From assembly GCA_044870295.1 (NCBI GenBank), contig JBIOYQ010000200.1, positions 1 to 9,539 on the forward strand: a DNA stretch of 9,539 nucleotides, given 5' to 3'. Shown here one piece after another: positions 1 to 4,933 of the stretch (its first letter is position 1; each line of letters starts with the position of its first letter). A model generated the notes under the pieces. The model was not told the origin of the DNA. It did no database searches and saw nothing but the letters and a program-made list of their open reading frames with translations. The stretch comes from AC-52 sp044870295 (lineage in GTDB: Bacteria > Actinomycetota > UBA4738). Both the position numbers and the translations under genes were made by a program.

Positions 1-423
1 GTCGTGGGGATCAACACCGCCGTGGTCGGGCCCGGCATCGGTCAGGGACTCGGGCTGGCCGTCCCGATCAACGCGATCACCCGCCGCATCATCGCCGCGC
101 TGATGACGGAGGGAAGGTTCCGCCGCGCCTACCTGGGCATCGCGGGGGGCCCGCGGCCGCTCCCGCCCCGCTTGGCGCGTGAGACGGGCCGCGAGCGCGG
201 CCTCGAGGTCGTCCAGGTGGTCGAAGGCAGTCCGGCCGCCGATGCCGGCCTGCGGCCCGAGGACCTCATCCTGGATGTCGACGGGCAGGCGATGGGCGCC
301 ATGGACGACCTCCAGCGGCTGATGATCGGGGACGCCATCGGCCGGCGCGTGCCCTTTTGGGTGTACCGAGACGGCCGGACGCTCACCGTGGACGTCACCC
401 CGATCGAGCTCCTGACGGACTGA
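1..423 (+). CDS. HtrA/DegP-like trypsin-fold serine protease, C-terminal part with PDZ domain (5' truncated by window)
   Basis: The visible 140 codons are the end of an HtrA-family (S1C) protease, normally a membrane-anchored or exported quality-control protease. The first residues, VVGINTAV followed by GLGLAVPIN, are the stretch that in this family lies just after the catalytic GNSGGP serine loop, so the catalytic triad lies outside the window. A PDZ domain follows at about visible residues 42-135. It opens with RRAYLGI (carboxylate-binding loop) and contains EGSPAADAGLRPEDLI and a DVDGQAM turn, typical of HtrA PDZ domains that bind unfolded C-termini. There is one PDZ domain only, and the protein ends at the TGA at 421-423. 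The gene is open at the left edge, so the N-terminal anchor or signal sequence cannot be judged. It converges with the esterase gene, 20 nt apart. The family call is secure; the exact paralogue is not. Confidence 0.9.
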   Translation, partial: VVGINTAVVGPGIGQGLGLAVPINAITRRIIAALMTEGRFRRAYLGIAGGPRPLPPRLARETGRERGLEVVQVVEGSPAADAGLRPEDLILDVDGQAMGAMDDLQRLMIGDAIGRRVPFWVYRDGRTLTVDVTPIELLTD

Positions 424-435
424 GCCCCTCGGGGC
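424..435. terminator. Possible short bidirectional hairpin between convergent genes
   Basis: The 20-nt gap between the two convergent stop codons contains GCCCCTCGGGGC, a perfect inverted repeat that folds as a 4-bp GC stem with a CTCG tetraloop (or 5 bp with a strained 2-nt loop). There is no T-tract on either side, so it is not a classical intrinsic terminator. Its position between two stop codons is the main support. It could be chance in GC-rich DNA. Confidence 0.3.
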
Positions 436-443
436 CTGCCGGA

Positions 444-1466
444 TCAGGGCGTCAGGCGCTCGGCCAGATACCTCAATGCCAGGGGGTAGCGATATTCGAT
501 GGCGCCGTGCTTGGCGTCGAACAGTTCGAAGAACACGTCCGTGACACCGATCGCGGCGAGCTCCCGCCGGAACGCCTCGGCTCCGAGGTCCAGGAAGTAC
601 TCGTCCCGTTTGCCCGCGTCGATGTAGATCGCCTTCATCGACCGCAGGGCGTCGGCATGCTGCGGGACCATCCGCACCGGGTCCCAGCCAAGCCACCGCT
701 TCCAGACGTCGGGGATCAGCTCACCGGTGACAGGATCGAACGGCAGCCGGACGGTGCCGTCGGGGTCGGTCGAGTAGCACGCCGCCATGCACCAATCGTT
801 GAGCAGCTCGCCGTCCGTCTCTTTGGTGAAGGCGGGTCGGCTGCGGAAGTCCTCCCAGAACCGATCGTAGGACCCGCCGTAGTCGTCCCGGAGGGTTCGG
901 GCGGACGCTCGGAACTCCGGCAGGTAGCAGTTCTCGAACAGCGCGTCGCCGGCATGGGTGGCCAGGCCGCCCCACAGGTCGGGGCGAAGCATGGGCGTGA
1001 CCATGGCCCCGTAGCCACCGCTCGACTTGCCGGTGATGCCCCGATGGTCGCGTTCGGCGACCGTGCGGTAGTTCGCGTCGACCCACGGCACCACCTCGTC
1101 GCACAGGTAGGTGTGGTAGCGCCCGGTCCCCGGCGAGTCCAGGAACTGGCTGCCGCCCAGAGAGGTCCAGCAGTCCACCCACACCACGATGGCCGGAGGC
1201 GCGCCACCGCGAAACAGATCGTCGGTCAGCTCGGGGAAGTTCTTCCGGAACGCGGTGCGGTTGCGCCACATGTCCACCTGCCCGGTCAGTCCCTGGATGA
1301 CGTAGATGGAGGGGTAGCGGCGGAGCGGCTCGTCGTCGTAGCCGGGCGGCAGATACACCCACAGCGGCCGCTGGGCAGGATCGCCCAGTGGGTTGCCCTT
1401 CAGCACCGCGCTGTCGAACGTGTGCTCCTCGAACCGGCCGGCCAGCTCGATGGACCAGGGCAGCAT
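444..1466 (-). CDS. Alpha/beta-hydrolase-fold esterase (esterase D / enterochelin esterase-like)
   Basis: A 340-aa serine hydrolase of the putative esterase family (PF00756 type: esterase D, Fes-like, mycolyltransferase relatives). An N-terminal beta-rich part (about 1-45) leads into RPLWVYLPPGYD, the usual first strand of these proteins, then YPSIYVIQGL. The nucleophile elbow is GKSSGGYGA at 146-154, with Ser148 as nucleophile. The acid is probably Asp288 in AGKRDEY and the base His320 in DAKHG, in the order and spacing normal for the family. No signal peptide is visible, so a cytoplasmic location is likely. It starts 17 nt downstream of the Crp/Fnr-family regulator stop, so the two are probably co-transcribed. 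There is no Shine-Dalgarno sequence, but a TACACT hexamer lies 8 nt before the ATG. The substrate is unknown; carboxylic ester hydrolysis is the safe call. Confidence 0.85.
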   Translation of the reverse strand: MLPWSIELAGRFEEHTFDSAVLKGNPLGDPAQRPLWVYLPPGYDDEPLRRYPSIYVIQGLTGQVDMWRNRTAFRKNFPELTDDLFRGGAPPAIVVWVDCWTSLGGSQFLDSPGTGRYHTYLCDEVVPWVDANYRTVAERDHRGITGKSSGGYGAMVTPMLRPDLWGGLATHAGDALFENCYLPEFRASARTLRDDYGGSYDRFWEDFRSRPAFTKETDGELLNDWCMAACYSTDPDGTVRLPFDPVTGELIPDVWKRWLGWDPVRMVPQHADALRSMKAIYIDAGKRDEYFLDLGAEAFRRELAAIGVTDVFFELFDAKHGAIEYRYPLALRYLAERLTP

Positions 1467-1474
1467 GGTGAGGG

Positions 1475-1480
1475 AGTGTA
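1475..1480 (-). promoter_or_regulatory. Possible -10 element (TACACT) of a leaderless esterase transcript
   Basis: On the minus strand TACACT matches the TANNNT -10 consensus and ends 8 nt before the esterase ATG, which would put the transcription start at or next to the start codon. No good -35 sequence is seen 16-18 nt upstream. The esterase lacks a ribosome binding site, which fits leaderless translation, but read-through from the regulator gene is equally possible. Confidence 0.35.
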
Positions 1481-1483
1481 GCC

Positions 1484-2245
1484 CTAGGACGGAAGGAGCC
1501 GGATCACTCCCCGCCCGACCTCAAGCTCCCCCGAGCTGGCCAGCTGGCTGAGCATCCGGCTCACGGTTTCGCGCGAGACGTGCAGTACGCCGGCCAATTG
1601 CGCATGGGTGATCCGGACCGGGACGGCTTGAGCCCCCGACTCCTCGTTCCCCGAGTCGCCCGTCTCGGCCTCGGCGGTGTCCGGTTCCGAGAGCTCCTCG
1701 AGCAGCAGGCGAAGCCCCACGTCGGCGGGCGCCTGGGTGAGGATCGCCGCTCGGCGGACCGTCTTGACCAGGCAGGCCGTGGCGCACCGGGCCACCCCGA
1801 GCGCGACGTCCGGATGGTTCGCAGCCAGCATCTCGAATGCCGCGCGGGGCAGCGCCAGGCACCGAGCCGTCTTGATCACCCGAGCGCCGGCCAGATAGTC
1901 CTGCTCGCCCAGGAGCGCCTCGTCGCCGAACGTGCACGATGGCCCGATCAGCTCGACGGTCCGGTACGCCCGGCGCCCCGGCGGGCGGGCCCGCAGCTCG
2001 ACCATGCCGTCCACCAGCAGGTAGAAGGTGTCGGCCGGGTCCCCCTGCCGGAACAGCGTGGTGCCGGGGTTGCGAACCAGGGGGCGGCACAGCCGTTCCA
2101 ACTCCTGGAGCTGCTTCTCCGTCAGGAGGTTCCGCAGCTCCGTCTGCCGCAGGAGCGGTGTGGAGCCGTTGGGAGCCGTGGCTCGCTGCGTCGTGAGCAT
2201 GCTGCTGTGAGGGTTCCCTGGCCTGCGAGGCAACAAACGACTCAT
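1484..2245 (-). CDS. Crp/Fnr-family transcriptional regulator
   Basis: 253 codons with a cyclic-nucleotide-binding-type beta-roll (about 35-145) and a C-terminal winged helix (about 205-250). The recognition region ITHAQLAGVLHVSRETVSRM (212-231) resembles the E. coli CRP helix-turn-helix closely, including the SRETV recognition helix. In the ligand pocket the usual Gly-Glu...Arg-Ser/Thr phosphate contacts are not present: the equivalent stretch is FGDEALLGEQDYLAGARV (106-123). Binding of cAMP is therefore doubtful. A low-complexity acidic insert (about 183-206, rich in E, D, G and S) lies between the dimer helix and the HTH. The start is uncertain: Met1 (2243-2245) gives an Arg/Pro-rich leader, while Met16 (2198-2200) starts nearer the conserved part; neither has a clear ribosome binding site. 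It precedes the esterase by 17 nt, diverges from the nucleotidyltransferase, and may regulate one or both. Confidence 0.9.
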   Translation of the reverse strand: MSRLLPRRPGNPHSSMLTTQRATAPNGSTPLLRQTELRNLLTEKQLQELERLCRPLVRNPGTTLFRQGDPADTFYLLVDGMVELRARPPGRRAYRTVELIGPSCTFGDEALLGEQDYLAGARVIKTARCLALPRAAFEMLAANHPDVALGVARCATACLVKTVRRAAILTQAPADVGLRLLLEELSEPDTAEAETGDSGNEESGAQAVPVRITHAQLAGVLHVSRETVSRMLSQLASSGELEVGRGVIRLLPS

Positions 2246-2309
2246 CGCGAATGGCTCGGTTTGCTGACCGTGAACCTCAAACGCTCGTCCCGCACCGTAT
2301 CATCGAACC
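2246..2309. other. Divergent intergenic region between regulator and nucleotidyltransferase genes
   Basis: These 64 bp (109 bp if the regulator starts at its second Met) separate two divergent genes, so promoters for both should lie here. For the + strand there is a TATCAT hexamer at 2298-2303. For the - strand only a weaker TACGGT (2299 back to 2294) is seen, overlapping it. No TGTGA-N6-TCACA-type CRP palindrome is present. A lone TGTGA at 2206-2210, inside the proposed regulator N-terminus, lacks a matching half. Confidence 0.5.
2298..2303 (+). promoter_or_regulatory. Probable -10 element (TATCAT) of a leaderless nucleotidyltransferase transcript
   Basis: TATCAT fits the TANNNT -10 pattern and ends exactly 6 nt before the ATG at 2310, so transcription would begin at or within a base or two of the start codon. 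No Shine-Dalgarno sequence is present in the upstream bases, as expected for leaderless genes common in actinobacteria. A -35 box is not recognisable at 16-19 nt spacing. Confidence 0.5.
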
Positions 2310-3659
2310 ATGTCCGGCATCACCGATGTGGTGGGGATCGGGCTGGCCGGCGGGCAGGGCGTTCGAGCCCGCCCCCTCACGCTGAAGGCGCCCGGGTACC
2401 TGCGGTCGAAGGCGGCCATGGCGTTCCTCGGCCGGCGCCTGATCCGGTGGGTCATGCTGATCCTCACCGCCGAGGGCATCAAGCAGTACTACGTGATCGC
2501 CCACGGCAAGGAGAACCGCTACCAGATCAAGGTGTTGATCGGGTACGGCGAGGAGTTCGGGGCCGACGTGCACTACTCGCCGGTGAAGTTCGACTCCCTC
2601 TCCATGGGCAGCGCCGACTCCGCGCTGCGCATGCTCGAGTACTGGGACCTGTGGGGGACCGCCCTGGTCTTTCCCACGGACTCGCTCATCGACTTCGACC
2701 TCGAGCCGATGGTCCGAACCCACCGCGAGAGCGGCGCCGTGGTGACCATCGCGGCGATGACCCGGGCCCCCGCCGAGGTCGCCGAGAAATACGGGGTCAT
2801 GCTGACGACGCCGCAGGGCAAGGTGTTCTCCTTCGTCGAGAAGCCCACCCTCGGCGAGATCCGCGACCACTTCGAGATCCACGAGGAGAAGGAGTTCGAC
2901 CAGCTCCCACTGTTGACCAACGCCGGCTTCTACCTGATTGACTGCGCGGTCCTCAGGGAGGTGGCCGGCGACCCGAACGTCGCCGCCTTGCGGCGATCGC
3001 GCCTGGACTTCGGGAAGGATCTCCTCCCATGGCTGGTCGGCCATGACTACCCCGTGTTCGCCCACCCGGTCCGCCGGATCGGCGACCTCGGGAACGTGCG
3101 CGACTACGTCGAGACCATGGTCGACGTCCTGCACGGGGAGTTCGAGTCCGTGGTCCGCCTCATGGGGCCGCCGTTCGACCCCGAGGCGCACGTGTGGATC
3201 GCTCCCGAGTCGCTGTCCATGCGCGATTCCGAGAGTGGGAAGACGCTGGCCGAGAAGCTCGCAGAAGGGTTGGTGACGATCGGTCCCGGCGTGCGGATCG
3301 GCCGGTACTGCGAGATCGGCCCCGGCGTGGTCATCACGGAGTCGAACCTGGACGACGACGTCGAGGTGCGGGCCGGCGCGTACATCTCCCGGTCCCAGAT
3401 CCGGGACGGCGCCATCATCGGGCGTCGGGCCACCATCCGCAGCACGGTGGTTGGATCCATGAGCGAGATCCGGAGCGAGCCCGGCAACTCCACGGTGATC
3501 GACGAGTTCGTGGGGATCGGCGACGAGGTCGTGGTCTACCCTGGCGTCCGACTGGCCGGCGAAGTGTCGGTGTACCCGCGCCTCAAGATCCCCACCGGCA
3601 TCCAGGTCCCTCGCGGCGCCGAGATCACCGGGGCGGCCGACGTGCTGCGCTACCTGTAG
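2310..3659 (+). CDS. Sugar-phosphate nucleotidyltransferase with C-terminal left-handed beta-helix
   Basis: 449 aa in two parts. Residues 5-275 form a nucleotidyltransferase fold (NTP_transferase type), which makes NDP-sugars from a sugar-1-phosphate and an NTP. It has the glycine-rich loop LAGGQGVRARPLT (12-24), a metal-binding Asp in FPTDS (Asp124), VEKP (176-179), NAGFYLID (204-211), LDFGKD (232-237) and IGDLGNVRDY (257-266). Residues about 320-445 contain hexapeptide-like repeats (IGPGVRIGRYCEIGPGVVI), a left-handed beta-helix as in GlmU or mannose-1-phosphate guanylyltransferase-like proteins. The usual PKPLLPV segment after the glycine loop is replaced by APGYLRSKAAMAF, so the lysine that normally contacts substrate is shifted or replaced. 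The sugar and nucleotide cannot be assigned. It is the first gene of a + strand unit and is followed after 18 nt by the LLM oxidoreductase. No membrane segment is seen. Confidence 0.85.
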   Translation: MSGITDVVGIGLAGGQGVRARPLTLKAPGYLRSKAAMAFLGRRLIRWVMLILTAEGIKQYYVIAHGKENRYQIKVLIGYGEEFGADVHYSPVKFDSLSMGSADSALRMLEYWDLWGTALVFPTDSLIDFDLEPMVRTHRESGAVVTIAAMTRAPAEVAEKYGVMLTTPQGKVFSFVEKPTLGEIRDHFEIHEEKEFDQLPLLTNAGFYLIDCAVLREVAGDPNVAALRRSRLDFGKDLLPWLVGHDYPVFAHPVRRIGDLGNVRDYVETMVDVLHGEFESVVRLMGPPFDPEAHVWIAPESLSMRDSESGKTLAEKLAEGLVTIGPGVRIGRYCEIGPGVVITESNLDDDVEVRAGAYISRSQIRDGAIIGRRATIRSTVVGSMSEIRSEPGNSTVIDEFVGIGDEVVVYPGVRLAGEVSVYPRLKIPTGIQVPRGAEITGAADVLRYL

Positions 3660-3663
3660 GCCG

Positions 3664-3669
3664 TAGCAT
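3664..3669 (+). promoter_or_regulatory. Possible internal -10 element (TAGCAT) before the LLM oxidoreductase
   Basis: TAGCAT (TANNNT) lies in the 18-nt gap after the nucleotidyltransferase stop and ends 8 nt before the ATG at 3678, the same arrangement as at the other candidate leaderless starts in the window. The bases between (CTGGGGCG) could also act as a weak ribosome binding site, so this may simply be an operon-internal junction. Confidence 0.3.
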
Positions 3670-3677
3670 CTGGGGCG

Positions 3678-4694
3678 ATGCGGATCGGATTGGCGCTGCC
3701 CCACTACGACTTCTCGTTCCCGGACCAGAAGCCGCTGTCCTGGGAACGGTTGGTCGAGGCGGCCCAGCGCGCCGAATCGCTCGGGTTCGACTCCGTCTGG
3801 ATCTCCGACCACTTCTTCCTGGACCTGGCCAGATACGGAGGTTCGGACCAGCCGGCGGGAACCTTCGAGCCCTTCACCGCGCTGGCGGGCCTGGCCATGG
3901 CCACCGAGCGAGTCCGGCTGGGGACGCTGGTGGCGTGCGCGCCGTTCCGCCACCCGGCGCACGTGGCGAAGATGGCCACCGCCATCGATCTCATCAGCGA
4001 TGGTCGGTTCGACCTGGGGATCGGGGCGGGGTGGTACGAGCGGGAGTTCGAGGCCTTCGGCTACGAGTATCCGAGCACGGGTGAACGGTTCGGGATCCTG
4101 GAGGAATCGGTCGAGGTCATCGCGGGGCTGTTCGCCGGAGGCCCGTTCCAGCACGACGGCCCGAGGTTCCGGCTGCACCATGCGTTCAACCATCCGCCGC
4201 CCATATCCCGCAACGGCCGACAAGGACCCCCGATCTGGATCGGGGGGAAGGGAGGCGACCGGTTGCTACGGCTGGTTGCCCGTCACGGCTCGGGGTGGAA
4301 CACGGTGTGGAAGTGGGACCCGTCGGCCTTCGCCGAGCGGGCCTATGCCCTGCGGATGGCTCTGGCGGCGGAAGGCCGAGAGCCCGATGGAGCCCGCATC
4401 TCCCTGGGGCTGTACACGCTGGTCGGCGAGGACGACGGCGACCTGACGGCCAGGTTCCGGGCCTTGCAGCGATGGACGCCGGGCGGCGCCCTGGACGGTG
4501 TGTCGCTGGAGGAGTACGGGGGCGACACTCTCACGGGGACGCCCCAGGTGTGCCTGGACCGGCTGGGTCGATTCGCGCGGCAAGGCGTGGAGGAGTTCAT
4601 CGTGGGGGCGGGCCCCATCCCGTTCTCCGTGTACGACTGGTCGATGGTGGAGCTGGTCGCGGAGAGCATCCTGCCGGCCGTGCGGACGATCTGA
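3678..4694 (+). CDS. LLM-class flavin-dependent oxidoreductase, probably F420-dependent
   Basis: 338 aa of the bacterial luciferase-like (alpha/beta TIM barrel) superfamily. Typical features are the start MRIGLALPHYDF, RAESLGFDSVWISDH (31-45), a threonine/glutamate-rich block ATERVRLGTLV (75-85) followed by FRHPAHVAKMATAIDLISDGRFDLGIGAGWYEREFEAFG in 90-128, and PPIWIGGKGGDRLLRLVARH (184-203) with the GSGWN turn at 204-208. The C-terminal GTPQVCLDRLGRFARQGVEEFIV matches family members annotated as F420-dependent oxidoreductases. These enzymes transfer hydride between coenzyme F420 (or FMN) and diverse substrates, so the substrate cannot be predicted. It lies 18 nt after the nucleotidyltransferase and 8 nt before the HARE-HTH gene, suggesting one transcript. 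The cofactor preference is inferred from family resemblance only. Confidence 0.9.
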   Translation: MRIGLALPHYDFSFPDQKPLSWERLVEAAQRAESLGFDSVWISDHFFLDLARYGGSDQPAGTFEPFTALAGLAMATERVRLGTLVACAPFRHPAHVAKMATAIDLISDGRFDLGIGAGWYEREFEAFGYEYPSTGERFGILEESVEVIAGLFAGGPFQHDGPRFRLHHAFNHPPPISRNGRQGPPIWIGGKGGDRLLRLVARHGSGWNTVWKWDPSAFAERAYALRMALAAEGREPDGARISLGLYTLVGEDDGDLTARFRALQRWTPGGALDGVSLEEYGGDTLTGTPQVCLDRLGRFARQGVEEFIVGAGPIPFSVYDWSMVELVAESILPAVRTI

Positions 4695-4702
4695 CGTCCG
4701 CC

Positions 4703-4933
4703 ATGGACTTCGCGGAAGCGGCGCTGACGGTCCTGCGTGAGGAGGGTGTGGCCCTGCACTGGACGATGATCCAGGACCTGGCGTTGAAGCGCGGGTACCT
4801 CGACCCCTTCACCCAACCCGACATCCGGAAACACGTTCTGGCGGCACTGGCGCAGGCGACCAAGCAGGGGTTGATCGAGAAACAGGGCACGGGCACGTAT
4901 GTCATCGCTTCGACAGAGAGGAAGGATCAGTGA
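4703..4933 (+). CDS. Small stand-alone HARE-HTH domain protein
   Basis: 76 aa, nearly all one winged-helix domain. The pattern AALTVLREEGVALHWTMIQD (6-25), then LALKRGYLDP, DIRKHVLAALAQA and the closing wing GTGTYVI (62-68) fits the HARE-HTH domain (HB1, ASXL, restriction endonuclease; also RNA polymerase delta subunit). In larger proteins this domain is proposed to bind DNA or recognise DNA modification. Here nothing else is attached. It begins 8 nt after the LLM oxidoreductase stop, without a visible Shine-Dalgarno sequence, and its TGA overlaps the GTG start of the S9 peptidase (GTGA at 4930-4933), so translation of the two is probably coupled. A role as an autonomous DNA-binding or RNA polymerase-associated factor is a guess. 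The domain call rests on pattern resemblance, not a search. Confidence 0.75.
   Translation: MDFAEAALTVLREEGVALHWTMIQDLALKRGYLDPFTQPDIRKHVLAALAQATKQGLIEKQGTGTYVIASTERKDQ
4919..4926 (+). promoter_or_regulatory. Ribosome binding site that fixes the S9 peptidase start
   Basis: AGGAAGGA lies within the last codons of the HARE-HTH gene. Its first AGGA ends 7 nt before the GTG at 4930, an ideal spacing, which supports the GTG start and the 4-nt gene overlap. Confidence 0.7.

Noticed and set aside
357..1481. 374-codon open frame on the + strand antisense to the esterase
   Set aside because: The esterase frame has a complete catalytic triad in the right order. The antisense translation is Gly/Arg/Val-rich and without motifs, and it overlaps the end of the protease gene.
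2206..2220. TGTGA and GGGTTCCC near the regulator start as a CRP-type operator
   Set aside because: TGTGA has no matching TCACA half at 6-nt spacing, and GGGTTCCC is only an imperfect palindrome; there is not enough to call an autoregulatory site.
1580..2941. 453-codon open frame on the + strand spanning the regulator and the start of the nucleotidyltransferase
   Set aside because: It crosses two well-supported genes and their intergenic promoter region; the translation is Arg/Pro/Gly-rich with no motif.
2277..4223. 648-codon open frame on the - strand antisense to the nucleotidyltransferase and LLM oxidoreductase
   Set aside because: It lies opposite two genes with clear conserved motifs. 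Its translation is His/Asp/Val/Gly/Pro-rich low-complexity sequence typical of the antisense frame in high-GC DNA, and no family motif is recognisable.
4295..4702. Upstream extension of the HARE-HTH frame into the LLM oxidoreductase gene
   Set aside because: The extra 136 codons overlap the LLM oxidoreductase in another frame and are low-complexity Gly/Arg/Pro sequence; the domain begins directly at the ATG at 4703.
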